Of a stretch of DNA of 64,000 bases, positions 13,401-28,400 are shown piece after piece (position 1 is the stretch's first letter; each line of letters begins with the position of its first letter). Source of the DNA: Micromussa lordhowensis. Taxonomy: Eukaryota > Cnidaria > Anthozoa > Scleractinia > Lobophylliidae. The stretch covers positions 17,664,622 to 17,728,621 of the forward strand of contig OZ026607.1 of assembly GCA_964020085.1 (NCBI GenBank), read 5' to 3'. Both the position numbers and the translations under genes were made by a program. Below the pieces are notes generated by a model that made no database searches, was not told where the DNA came from, and saw nothing but the letters and a program-made list of their open reading frames with translations.

Positions 13401-16400
13401 GTTGTCTGATGTACTTACCATTCAGCAGGAACTGATCCTGTGTTCTGCAGGCTCAGATGAACCACACATGAGTCCCTGCCAAGAGGAGCTGCTCCAAAGT
13501 TAAAGTCCATTATGGCTCTTGTGTTGACAGGGACTCGACGCCTTGTGCTACGAAAATTGAATACAATCAACAACTCATAATGGTCCACGGTTGTCTGTCG
13601 CCAGCATGATTTAGACATAAAAAAAAAATCCACAGAAGTGCATTGTTGTGAAATGCAGTGTTTGTCAGTCTATAACAATTGGTTACTGACCTGTGTCGAG
13701 TGACTGCAGCATAAAGGAGTTCTGATGGAGATGGATCAGATTCCAAGCATTCATTCAGGCTACAAAGTAAGAACGAGGCATTATTTTACTGCAGAATTGA
13801 CTTTTCTTACATTCATTACCTACGATGTAGGCTGACACATAATGACTAGTTGTTGCAGAATATAATAGTGACATGACGTGCCAAATTTACCCAAATTTTT
13901 TCTTGATTAGTGACAGATTATTTTCAAAGCAAACACTATATAGCTTGTAACAGCCAACTTAAAACTTCTCTCACTAAGTGTTTGATTATAAATTATTATC
14001 TGACCTGTCAAGAGAGAAGAGAGTCCATATCTGTACTTTACTGTATCCTTTACCACTCCCAAGGCAGCGAGCATCAGTTACAGAAAGAGTTGGATACACT
14101 CCTTGACACTGCAGTTCAACTAGTTGTCTCTTGGGGCATGTTAAGAAAGGTTTACCATCATCTACGGGAGGAAAAAGATTTCCATGATATGAATCTCTTC
14201 ACCCAGGGCCAACTATAAACAAAGCACTATACCTAAAGCTGTAATTTGCAGGTAGTGCCAGAAAGGACACATACCAAAACAATCTCTCAATAATAGTCTC
14301 AATTTACAGCCACCTTGCTATAAGAGCCACATCTCTTCAAAGGAGGGGCTTTTTGTCCCAACAAAGTGCTGGTCAACCTATGCATTTAACTGTTACAGAA
14401 ATCTTCATACAAAGGCCACCTCTTTACAGTTTTTTTTTGCCTCAGGCTGGCAAGTGTGAGGAGGTTCAAATGCGTATTTTCTGAATGCAATGTAATCATG
14501 TATAGTAAGTAACATACCAAACATTGAAAAAAGCTCATAACTGAGTTTGAACTTGTAGCAAACTCGACGTGATGGATAAGCAGTTGCTGTAATCTTCTGA
14601 GATGTTCTTGCTGGAATGATTCCATTCTGATTATTTATTTCCAGAGCTACAAGAGATGTCATAACAGTTATAATTATGCTATGTGCCCTCACGAGTCATT
14701 AAAGTCGAGTACTATGATCAAATTTTTACCCCTTGATTTTTTAGGTGTGCCAGTATTGGCTAGTATAGGTTCCTGCAACACTGTTTATTATGCATTTAAA
14801 ATTCGTCTGTGACTGAATTCCTGGAGCGTAACCATTCAAAACCCTTGTATCATTCAAATCAACAGAAAGATATGACAGGTTCTTTTTTTGGTAACTGCAG
14901 CAGTTGCTTACCCAGTACATCTCTTGCAGACTGTTCATCATCATAAGGTCCTGATATCTCCTGGTCAATAAGTAAGTTGTAGTGTAGACTGCAGTCACTG
15001 TTGTTGTGGATTGTCAGTTCTTGTGATGCAGAGCTACCCACAATAATATCGCCAAAATTAACAGCCTCCTCTGTGCACTAATGAAACAAAAAATAACTAA
15101 AGTTAAGTACACAAACTTAATAACTTTATTTAAAAAAAGCTGCCATTGGCAAACAACCACTGACTAAAATACTTACCACTATCTCTCCAACAGATCCCTC
15201 ACCAATAACTCTTACTAAATATGTCTTCTCTTCTGGTGCCCTACACAAGATTAAAGGGCAGTCAAGTTAAATTGTTGTAATGGGAAATGGGCTGAGAAGT
15301 CAGCAGAGATACAATGTACATGTAATTGTTGGTAGCATGCAGGGCTCTAAAAAACACTTGAATTCCAGCTTCAGACCAGCCCTTCAGACCAGCAGCTCTT
15401 AAATTTTGCTTGCTCTACGCAACTCTTAGTTAACTTCTATTGCTATTAATTAACAGATGACCTGCTCAGGCCCTTGTTCATTGGGCAAGTGAGAATGAAA
15501 GTAACTTGCCCGGCTACTTGTTCTGGACAACCGGACAGCCCACTTGTCAAGCTTTGAGCATAAAATACAATCACTGGTAGAGAGTAATGGCATGCCACTG
15601 AAAGGCACAGTAATTAACAGCAAATGAGTCCATGTGTTATCCTTCAGTCTAAATTGTCTGAACTTTAAAATTTGCCAGCTCCAAATGTCAAGACATTTTG
15701 AACCTTTGAATCTACCCCCCTTTAATCTGGACTATATGCATCAATCGTTTTCATTTTTAGCAAGCACACTCTGGAATGCGTTACCTCCAATAGTCAGAGA
15801 ATCACAAGACATTGCGTCATTTATGAGGTCTCTTAAAGCTCACATGGCCTAGTGTGTCGTGCTTGTAATATTTTGTATATATTGTAAATAGCTTTAGTTT
15901 TAGACTTTTCTTATTGTCATCTTTTCAGATTTATTTTATTTAGTAGTAATGCAAATGCTAATAGCATTTTTTTTTCTTCTTTTTAATTTTAATTATTTAA
16001 ATTGTATACATGTACACATTTTAACGAGCACTTTTGTGCTCCTAGGTGTCACGTGTTTAAATAAAGGATTGATTGATTGATGATTGGTGGAAGAATTAGA
16101 AAATTGATAAATTCACAGCATTGCTATGGAAAAACTTTAGTGCATTTTTTTTCAGAAAGAGAGCATTTGATACTTGGCATTTCCCGTGATAGTGCCTTTC
16201 CAAACAAATGCATGTAAAAGTATACTGACAAATTGTTATTAATTTTCCTAAAGAACAGGCTGGGAAATACTACCATTTCACTCAGGGAGAGGGAATAATT
16301 ATGTCCTACACTATGGAGCATAGATTTATGTATATGTTGCAGGTCAAAATGAAATTCAGGTTAAAATGATTTTAACCTAGTTCGATTCTCAATTTCCTTT

Positions 16401-19400
16401 GTCTTCTAACCCTAATTATTCATGATTCATGAATAATTAGGCTTAAGAGGCAAAGGAATTTCATTTTAACCTGAATTTAATTTTGACCTACAACATATAT
16501 ATACAACTTGTAAAAGCTGCACAGTCAACCATAAACAACCCAAACAGTTGAGGGAAAAACACTGTTAAAGAAAAGTAGACTGTTCCTTACAGCTGTTGGT
16601 CATCTGCTTGCAATCCTTTGACAGTAAGTTTTGTCTTGATGACATATTTGTCTTCTTCATGAGGACTAAAGTGGAATGTGTGCGACTATGAGAGGAAAAT
16701 ACAACTGTTAGAAGACAAATCATAACAAAGAACTAAGATTACCTGTATTAAACAATAATTGATAGAAGATGCTGTAGGTTTACTGATCTGCCAGGAGCTG
16801 TTGTTGTTGAAAACAACACTCACTTACACTGCAGTCACTTAATAACAGATCACTGGAAACGCTGGAAGAACTCTAAAAAAGCTTACAGAATGTAAAATAA
16901 CTCCAGCTATTGCAACAACCTTACCTGAGTTTCATTAGGAAGTAGGACTCTCTCCGAGGGGTAAATACTCAGACCTTTGACTTGTGGGCCAGGAATCTTC
17001 CATAAAAACCTGTTCAGGAAGTAAAACTTGTTAATTCTAAAATAATGATATTTAACAGATTATCATTCTTAACCAAATGGTAATGGATTGGCCATTCACC
17101 CAATGAACATCTACAGGCCACACTTTTTTCTCCCAAAGCTTAGAAAATTGAAAGAGAAAGAAAAAAAGTGATGAAAGCAAGAGGGGTAATGGGAGGAGGC
17201 ATACCTTAATGGAATCCTGCAAGTATTCTTGAGTTCAAATGATCTTGTAGATGCTGTTCCCAAACAGGTCGGTTTGAAATAAACTGTTCCCTATTCATGA
17301 AATAAAAATAATAAGAATATGACACTTGTTAAAACATTTCTAGAAAGCGTGAGCCAGTTACTGGAATACAAAATTTAGCTATAAAATATCTAAAATTGCA
17401 CATGTATATACATTTTTGTAACATAGATACGACCCTGTATCATAAAGCATATGAAGAAGCATAATCCGTGTATTACACTGTGATAACACACTCCGGACAT
17501 TTGAGAACACTCGAGAAATGTAGAAAACACTTGACTGTGGCAAGTGTTTTCTACTTTTCTCGAGTTCTCAAATGCCCATTGTGTTTTATCACAGTGTAAT
17601 ACACAGCTTAGGCTTCTTTATTTGTCAACAAAGTGTTGGTGAACACTTAGGCTTTAGCACAGTATCCATGCATGGGTCGTTAATTTAAAAATGGTTGCCA
17701 GAATCAAACCTTCAGAATCAATGCAGAGGAGTAAATACCTGATTACTAAGTTTAAGAGATGGTGTCTCGGCTGATCCAATAAGGCTGATTTCCTGAGCAA
17801 AATATAAGAGATCTTCAAGTACATTAACAGTAAAACATTCAGTACAATAATCATATGTACAATGTAGCCTAACTGACAGCATGAGTGATACATGTTTATT
17901 CTCTCATGTTCTGAGTGTCTAACTCTTCTTGATTAAACATTTAAAATTCTGAGCATCAATATTCTTGTCAATAAAAAAACACATTTGAGTTTCTATACCT
18001 GAGTAAATTTGTCTGCATCATTAAGCTTGCACCTGACTGTGTGTTTAAACGTCTTTGCTTCAGTGGGTGTCATTTTGAAAACAATCAGCTGTTAAAAACA
18101 AAAAACAGAGCATAATTTAAGATATCAATCTAGGCACGACTTGTCGTTAATGAATATCTATACATTGTACACATCTTGCAAGCCATGACAAGAGTGTAAA
18201 ATATATTTTTGAAATGCTCCCGGAGAGAGCTCCAGTAAAACTTTGAGTATCAGCCTTGCAAAAAAGCACTACTTCATTATCTTAAAAAATTAAGAACCTG
18301 GTATTTGTTGGTGAGCAGGCCCGTCCTTGGTCGGCATGTAAACTCCCTGCAAACAAAAAATAAATAATACTTACAGTTAGTGTAAATTAATGCAATTAAA
18401 GTATATATTGCACATCAAGACAATTTTATTTAAAACCAAGAACACTATAAGAAAGAATTCTTACCCTGATGGGTCATCGTCAAATGCAAAATGGATTGGA
18501 TTCTGTCCAGTGTTGCTTAGCAACAGGGTTCTATATGACACACCATCCACTGTGACAGCAGGAAAGACCTGTTAAATTCAATACCAATATTATCACTTAT
18601 AGCGCGCAAATTAACATTCGAATATGATCAAATGCGCGTTACATCTAAGATACCTAAAAACCATAAACAAAAAGCTATAAGAAAAACTATATACATCATA
18701 TGAACACTAAAATACATCATAAAAACTAATTACACCATATTAAAAAAAAAGATAATGAGTAATTAAATTAGGTTAAATTAACAAAAAGCCATGCGAAACA
18801 AAAAAGTCTTAACCTTAGTTTTAAAAGTGTTAAAACATGTCACATGTCTGATTTCACGAAAAGCCTGGGAATTAACAGAACATATTTTAAGCCTTGCATA
18901 CAGCTGACCAATTAGGAGTCAGCACGCAGGAAAAATTGTACTGTCCTAACATCAATGTATGTATCAGGAAAGACATTGAAATTGGGAAACGTTTCTCACT
19001 GGAGATTGCATTGAATATGAAAAAGAGGGATTTATAGTTACAAAACCATATCAGATTGTTAAAAGTGAAAAATATGAAACATTGTGTTTCATCAAGCTTT
19101 CAATTTGGCACCAAAATGGGTTGCTGGCATCCAGTATTTCGCTCATAGTTCATCGAGTGTTGTCAGGTAGAATAACAGTTGTGTTATTCTGAACAAAATA
19201 TATTGTTCCTCATCAAATTAATTCCAGAATTCTCAAGTTAGGTATTAAAAGAGGCCACAGCAACTTTAGTACTGTCTTAACTGTTGTTAGCTGTGAAGAA
19301 AAAGACTACTATTGTGTTGTTTCAGTAGGAAAGAACGATTTTAACTGCTGCTTGAACTGTGGACACAGTAACAATATGCATGGAGTTATAGTTACATTAA

Positions 19401-22400
19401 TAACATGGATAGAGAGGGTGTAAAGGGTCACAAGTTTGTTAGCTTTTATTTGCCACTAAGTGTCATGCTCCATTAAATAAAGTTTCCACTACTACTACAT
19501 TTACTTACCAAGTGCTTGACATCCCACTGACTTCTGGGAATAAACGTTTCTGTACCAAGTGCAAATGTATGTCCTGGAAAATAACATTCAGTAAAAAATA
19601 AAATGTGCTCTGATACATATGACAACAAATTGATAGCAACAAACTAATTACATGAGTCAAATACACTGAATAGTACAGTTGAGACTGTTTGTAAGAATAA
19701 TTTGGTTTTATCGGCTGTCAGTGGATAATGTGAATTGGCCACCATAAAGAGATTCGAAAGCCGACGTTTTGAGCATTAGCCCTTCGTCAGAGCGAATCAA
19801 GGAATTGTGGGTTGTGTGTGGTTAGAGTGTTTGTAAGAATGTTTAGTAATCCTCTTATCCTTTGGTTTCCTAGGTTTTAAGCAGAAATTCTCCGACTCAT
19901 AAACTATGCATTTGTTAAACAAGCAATGAATGGTAAGTGGCTCACAAACCTGTAGCGCTGAGTGAGAGACACCAAGGAGGAAAGAGGGTAGTGTCCTCAA
20001 CAAGTCGATAATCTCTCATACTCTGACGTGACAAGACAGAAAATAAACAAATTGTTAAATCTCGCCATCAGTAGATCAAGGCCCACTTGTCACGTTTAGG
20101 ATATCATACTAAAGAAAATTCAAACTGACAGAAACACTTTCAAGAACTTACAGTTAAAACAGCAAAGGCATTTGCATTTAATGCAATGACACCTTGTTGA
20201 ATTACCTTGTAAAATGTGTAACATTCCAGGTCAGCACTGAAAAACTGATTTCCAGCATTCTAGAATAAAATGAAAATGAAACTTATAGTCTTGGAGATGG
20301 AAGAGTCTGTCATTCTTCATCAGATTCCCAATCAAAACAACATTGTGTATTGTGTTCAAGCTGTCAGTGGTGAGGCAAACCTCACCTTTGTCCTTTTGCC
20401 TAACTCTGATTATATGTTTATTAATTATTAACTGTCAGATAAAATAAGCTGTCTTGAATGATACAGGGAGATCCAAAGACTATATAATGGAGATGTATCA
20501 AGCCAGAATTGATAAACTAAATCAGGAGAAGGTTCTTAGTGATTTAGCTAAATCAGACGGCAACATAAGAACTTTAATAGTGACAATCTCATATGAAACG
20601 TGAGTTTATACTCAAGGGGTTAAAGGTGTAATCCATTATGGTGCATCAAGAAACATTGAAGTGTATATACCACCATAAGAATGGTAGGTGAGGAAGAGAC
20701 ACACCTGACCTGTGCACTGTGGTAATACTCTATTCCAATTTAGTAATAATAACCTTTATTTAAAGAGGGTAACACCTATCACAATAAATGAATGATACAT
20801 GAGCAACAGAAAACAGAAAAGTAAAACCTTTACAGAAATAAATATTACAATTGTTTCCTGTTTACTTATCTGCTACCCAGGCATAAAGGTAACCCTTATT
20901 AGGATCATTTATGTGACATTTATTTCTAAAAAGTTTTTGTGTTATTATATTATTAGTGTTTAATTAACAAATTAATAATTAATGCAGAGACGTCTTTGAA
21001 AAGTGGGTGGGATCAGATTTCCAGGCAAAAATGGACAGGATTAATAGGAAAAAAATGGGCGGAAAAGTGGGATCTGAGAACCCTATTGTGGACCCTTATT
21101 AACTAGTTGCATGTTCAGAGGAACAATGAATTACTGTACTTGTTACTTACAGGTCTAAATGTCACTCTAAATGAAGCAGTTTTTAAGGGAAGGATGTCAC
21201 ATTCCTCAGGAGAAACTGAAAATATTCCTTTTGTATCTGCAATGAAATGCAAATTAAGCAAGGTTGAAGCTATCTTTAGTTATTACAAACCTGAAGAAAA
21301 ACTCAAATATTGTCAAGGACTCTAAATATCTTTAGTGGCCTAACTGGAGCTATACGTCACATGAAAATGAGCTACACATCACATGAAAATGTCTGCTAAC
21401 CATGACAAAAACTGATGCTGTACTAACCTTTCATCCACATGCATGTAATTTTCCCTTTTGTATGATTTGTGATGTTGACTGTCTACAAACATATAAAGAG
21501 GCACTTATTGCAAAAGCAAACACCTGTGTGTTCTTTTCACCATCTGTTTGCACCATTGTACAGATAGCAATTTTAAACACTTTGCTAAAACGTTCTTGAC
21601 AAAGAATACAGTTCATGAACTATAATGCACAGATAGTACATGAATTATACTGTTCAAGGTTTATTAATTAAGCTGTTCAAGGTGGTCCTTAATTACTTTT
21701 GAGTCTGTAGATGAAAAACTGGAGAGTGATAGATCATCCATACAAGTGCCATTGCAAATCACATCAGACATTTTTTGGGAAAGAAAGTTTAAAAACTGTT
21801 TAACTGTTGTTACCTTCTGTTCTACTGCATTAGGATCCAACAACTTTCCAAAGTCTGCATGATGAATATCTAAACTGACATGAGGGACAACTGCAGTCTG
21901 GAAATCACAAAACAGAGACAATTAAACTTCAATTACAGCAAGTGGGATGGGTTTACAGCAGTTAAACACAGACCAGAGTAATAACAATATTATTATTCTG
22001 ATCTTAAATTAATATGGTAAGAAAAAATCTACTTGCCGTTTCTCCTACTGATGCATGACAGAAAAACTCCTCCATGGGTGAGAGTTGAGACAATGAAGGT
22101 AGCAGGTCTCCTGATGATGTGTTCTGTGAGTTGAAAAAAGAAATTTTGTTAGAAGTTAGAGTTAAACAGCTGTTTACAAGTTAACTAAATGAAGACCAAA
22201 GGGAAAACCTTTGCCTTGGCTTTGGTGGAAAATAAATATTAAACAAAAATTACAGAATCTCACCCCTGGATATCATTCAAACTCAGTGTGAAGTGCATCT
22301 GAGGAACAAACTATACTTACCTTGCTCAAACAGTCAAGCCCTGTCAACAGGGTAAAGCACCCTTATAACAAATAAGGCACCCTTATGTTTTGGTGGTTGC

Positions 22401-25400
22401 TTAAATTGTATAAAGCATGATTTGACTGTATTATCACAATTGCCCTAAAACAAAACACTAGGTTCTGTGTAATATCACTCTTTTACATAGAAATCTGCCA
22501 CTTTAGAAATGAGAAGAAGCCTGGGGCAAGTCTCGTCTTGCAATGGCTTGTGGCAAGGAGCTATATACACTGTAATAATATTGACTACAGTTATCATATC
22601 ACAAGCCACTACGAGATGATACTTGCCCTAGGTTTCCTTTTGTTTCTATAGCTGTGGCAAATACATGTAGCACTCAACTTGTGGTAAAAAGGTAAAAGGT
22701 AAAGCCTGCATACAAGCCAAATGGCCTTATCACACCAGAGCTTATCCCAGTTTCTGTAGCATGAACCGATTAGGAGTATACTCCCCCCTTGGATGGGATG
22801 CTAGTCCATCGCCGGGTCATCTCCAGCATTAAATTTGCTGGTACCCATTTATACACCTTGGCGAAGAGAGGCACTGTGAGAGTAAAGTGTCTTTCCCAAG
22901 AACACAACAAAATGTCCCTACTTAAATAAGGCTTGAACCAGGACCGTTCAATCCAGAGATGAGCGTACTGATTAACATGAGGGCACTGCACCTTGTCGCC
23001 CAACTTGTGGGAGTTGCACAAATGGGTGTGCCTTTTTCTTACTTCCAATAAACATCTTCTTTTCTTAATTGAATTTGGGTTAGCAACATCTTTGACAATG
23101 TTTGCATGTCGCCAGCTCTAACTTACTCTAACTTCATGAATTGACATATTTGTACCAAAATCTCGTAGTGTTAATACAAACCTCTAAAGCCATTAATGCT
23201 CCATCTTCATCAAGCTGAAGTTTCTTTGCTCGTAGATCTTCATTGAGTTGCTTTAAACCATAGACAAAACTAACATTAATTGTACAATCATGTATCTACA
23301 AGGTTTGACTTTGGGGTTCAACTTAATAAGAGATTTAGGTTGGAATGCAAAAAAAGCATGGAAATTAATCTTTTTTTATTAAGCAACTGAACAATAATAA
23401 AGCCTGTAGTTGAAGACTTACCTCTGGTGAGATTTTTGAGAATCCTCGCTTGACATGAGTATGATACCTATCTAGATGCTTCTTCTCCAGAACAGCTATT
23501 AAATGAATATAATTTTTTTGGTTAATATTTCATTCACTGTTGAAAACACTGATTTCATAGCTATTCTTAAAGGCAAAGCAGTAGGTTATTGTTACCTAAG
23601 GTGAAATCAAATTATGGGAAAAACATGTTTCTTTTTAGTGGAACGAAAATTTTTAACAAGCTGCCGACATAACAAAAACTGAAGACGTACAGACTTTCTG
23701 CCGCCACTCAAAAGGGTTTTAATATTGTAATAGTTCTTAGTGGTCTCTCTTAGTATATTTAGTGTTGTAATTAGATTTTTAATTTGGTTTTAGTTTTTAA
23801 CGCATAACATAACATAACATAACATAACAACATAACATAAAACCTTTATTTCAATAGTTATAAAGTTTTAATCTGTGTAGATAAATTGTATTTTTAACCT
23901 GATGTTATTCATACAGGGCCCCTTTGGAAGCAGCCTTTAAGCTGAATGGGCTACCCTGTTTAAATAAAATTTTACTCTTACTCTTAATTGAAATTGTATC
24001 ATCATTGTTGATACAGGCAGTAACAATAACTTTTCAATACCTGGTTTCACTTGCTCTGTGTGACAAGTTCCAAACAGATCAACAAACAATGGATTCTGAA
24101 AAGAAAACACAAAATGTCCAAATACAGCATGGAAATGGAAACACTTGAAATAAAAAAAAAATCAAAGTGTTAGCTGATACTGACCTGATTTTGGATAAGA
24201 CAAGTGACTCTCCTGTAGTAATTAATGGGATTTGTTGGAGAGAATCGTAAAATGACAGTTTGAGAACCTTTGCCGGGCAGCAAACCACATGTTGTTTCCA
24301 GTTTGAAGACACTTTGACTGCAATCAATCATGAACTAAAAAAAAATGAATCAAGCATATAAATTACATTTAAGAATAGCCCATAACAACTGATTACTATA
24401 ATTCACTTATCACAATTTGTTTTGTTTTGACCTCTACTAATTAGCCCACTATGTATATACTTGCATGTTCTAAATATATTTCAGAAAAACTGTCAGCTGT
24501 TTCTTGGCTATAGTATATGCAGTCAGAGTAGTAGATATATTTAAATGAAACCTGATGTAACCGCAGCTCCATGCGAAAGTGCTTAGCTGCCACGCACTAT
24601 CTATTTAGGCAGCCATTTTGTTTTCTTGCATGCTTGTTTTTCTTGCGTAGTTCAGTGCATGGAGTCATGCAGTCTAAATCCAGCTCCATTGAATCTCCTT
24701 TGTCGCTATATGCGAGGTGTAAATGGTAAGAAATGTTTGCTAAACCCTTTCTAGGAATCTTCATGAGAGTATTTTCAATAGATGTTTGGCAGGTTTTTTA
24801 AGAATTTGCTCGAAGTTTATGTTAAGCTTATGCATTTTCACTCCCAGATTGATATCTCAGGAGAAAGTGTTGTACTAACAAGTGTTGTTTGATTTCTGTG
24901 AATAAACTTCATTTTGGACATTTGCAACTCTTCTTGTAAAGCACAGGAGGCCAGCCACACCTGAAGATGTGTGCCTTTGAGAAATGTTCACTCTTATTCT
25001 TACCTGGAAAGCAGCAGGAACTTCAGCATTGTTTATAATCTTGAAACTTTTGGCTGCAAATTTGCCAGACTCTACAACTCCCATATCAAGGAAGTCACAG
25101 TCTAGCACAACTTCAGGTCCTATGGAATACAGCATAGCAATAAACATTTTACGGTACATCCATGTATGTAAAGGATTAGCATGAGAGGATGGTTAACAGT
25201 TATGATGACAGAAATGGAACCCACTATAATGCTGGGCTACAAAAACATTTTGTCCTGCCTGTAAATGCACATGCCTTCCAATCATTGGAAGTTGGCGTTG
25301 ATAACTAAATTATTTAGTTATCAACTCTAAAATACTTATTTGTGTTCTCAGTTTTCAAACCCTGGTTGCATAATTTGGAAAACCCACATTATGTAAGTCC

Positions 25401-28400
25401 TTTCTATACTGAAGTAATTTCATAAATTCTGAGAGCAATATTTACCACATTTTCCAGATTTTCAGATTTTTATTATTATGCACTATTTACAAAATATAAC
25501 AAGATCAACATTTACAGAAATTACAAGAAATACAAAAAGAAAGAGATTAAACAATATTAACAATATTTCCAACAAATATTAAGTGAAAACATGCTCTTTT
25601 TTGAACTATTTTTTGCCAGCTTGTGAACAGTCGAACAGCAATCTCTCTACCTTTTCCAATTCCAGTGCATTTGACAACAGAACAGTTAGTAGCTCCCAGC
25701 GCTATAACTTCCAGATAATCCACTGAATACTGGCCAGGATTTTGAGGAGCAAATGAGACCTGCAGTACAAGAATGAATTACATATTACCAGTGGTCACCT
25801 CCATACAATGAAGTCATTTACTAATGATGTACACACAAGAATGATGGACAGCTCTTTGGCTCTCTCTAAGCTTTCAAACACTAATTTACAGACCTCTATA
25901 CACTTGGACTACACATTATCATGACCTTGAGTCAACACACCCCATGAATCTGCTTTTACAAATCAGTCAGTAAATATTCTGCATTACAACTGGTAATTAA
26001 AACAAATTACCTTCAGTTTTATTGTGCTTTCAGCTGGCACAACTCCATGGTAATGAGAACTTGAGAATACTGTGTCAATATTGGAAGTAGATGATGGCTG
26101 TAGCACTTGGAAGGGTGCATTGACCTGTTGATCGACATCAAATAGCATATTTTAAAGGCTAGATTTGTTGCACGTAACAACCAGTGGTTCCAAGGGAAGG
26201 AAACTCCTTTGTCTTTATTTGACCCCCAAAAAGACACCACTTAAAACATAATAGGCTCAATTACAAGCTGCTCATTAGAAAAGAAGACTGTGCTAGGAGG
26301 CCAGACACAAAGGACCAGCAAAAATCAAGCCTAAAAAGGGAAATAAGAGCATTTTTTCATTACTATTTCCTTGAGTGCACCCTAAAAGGTACTGTGACAG
26401 CTAAACTAGTAAGTGTTTCGGTGAGATGGCGAGCATTTCCAATCTTTCATATGGACCCACCCCCAGTGGTTAGGGGCTAATCCATCTGTATCTATTTTTA
26501 GCTCAGGACAAACATTTTTCTGGTACCCATCTACTACATCACTGAGCAAAAGATGATGGTTTGCAGTTGTCCCAGACTCAGAATCTGATTTTAAAACTAA
26601 TCCATACTACTTGCAAGAAAGGACCCACAGACTGTTGTGAGCTACTGTAGAATCTTGCTTTTCAAACCAGCAGAAATGGGTTTGAAAACTCAGGAGTTTT
26701 CAAAAATTGAGGGTAAATTCTCCCATCCTTTTTTTTTACCAGGGGAGTGAAAGATTATTATTTGCTTCAAATAATTCATAGGTCCAAAAAATCAAGGGTT
26801 AAAAAATTCAGGATTCACTGTATAACGCCGATTGTTAACAAACAACATCTGTACTAACTGGAGAGAAGTTGTGAAGCTCGATCCATCTGTTAGCAGTGCT
26901 TTGAACTGGGACTTCACCAAAGTTCAAAACCACTTCTTCTTTGCTTGTTAGCTCTATTGATGATGATTTCTTTGATCCCGATACACTCGCCACCAGGTGA
27001 GGAAATTTACCTAACAGAAGAAGCAGTAATTTGTTAAAAATTAACAGAACAGCAAAACAACCAGCCTTGAGGCAAGATGTGAACAAAATGTGCCAGTTAT
27101 TTACCTATTCCTTCAATTCTCACATGCTTTGTAAAAGGAGCCTTCTGCCCAGCCCTGTATGTGCACACTGCAGTGGCTTCATAAACTAACGCTGCCTGCA
27201 AAGACATGATGTGCTCAATATAAGTAATCAAAAAGAGTACAATGTAAAGCTCCTTGTATCACCACTGGGACTGTTTGCAACACAAAATGGCAAAATGACG
27301 AAATGACACTATGGGTAAGTCAATATAAATGTGGGATGCAGGTGTCTCTAGGGGTAACTCTTACAATAATATTATTAATTGCTAACAAATGTTGAGTCAG
27401 TGATATTTAGGCTAACTTGAATGCTATTTAGGCTATAATGAGCATTCTTTAGGTTAACCTAAGTGCTATTTTGTCATTTTGAGTTTTAAACAGGCCCTCT
27501 GACAGGTCGACACAGGTAGAAAGTAACAGTACCACTTGTCTATACATGTACAGTATATCGATCCTTATACAATCTTTGGCTCGTGCATTGTGCCTGTACA
27601 AATATACACAGGATTTATCCCTAGAACTACATACAGTGTATCTTACATACCTTGGGGCAAAATGTTGCCTTAATACTGCATGATGTTCTTGCAGCTAAAG
27701 TGCCACTTTCTGGTACAATAGAGAATGGCTCCAATACTCGCCACTGAAAATTTGTCACAAGTTCACTGACAAACAAAGAGTACAACAATTACAAACTGTA
27801 TTGTTCACTGCATTGTATTGTTCACTGGGAGGCATGGTGGCCTCATGGTTAGTGTGCGCTCGTCTCCTGATTGAGAGGTCAGGGTTTGAGCCCTGGCCAG
27901 CGTCATTGTGTTGTGTTCTTGAGCAAAACACTTTACTCTCACAGTGCCTCTCTTCACCCATGTGAATAACTGGGTACTGGCGACCTTGATACTGGACATA
28001 AACCTGCAACGGACTAGCATCCCATCCAGGAGGGAGTAGAAATACTCCTAGTTGCTTAACACTACAGAAGCCAGGATAAGCTCCGGACCTGATGTGCCAC
28101 TTAGCTCGTATAACCTCTCCTTTTCCACTGCACATCAGTGGCAGTTAAATATAAACAAACTTCTATAACTAGGAGACAATTACACAGACTATTTGGGTTG
28201 GATGAATTAAAAACAGATAACAAAAATGTATTTAGATTTTTTTGCTATTTACCTGGTGTTTGTGATGTGGAAATTAACTTGAACACAGTCCTTTACCGCA
28301 CACATGCCAAACTTTAAAGAATCAGGTACTGCTATGTCTGCTTTGGGCAACACAGCTCTCATGGGAACTGAAAAAATTCCCTCCTATGGAAATTACAGAA

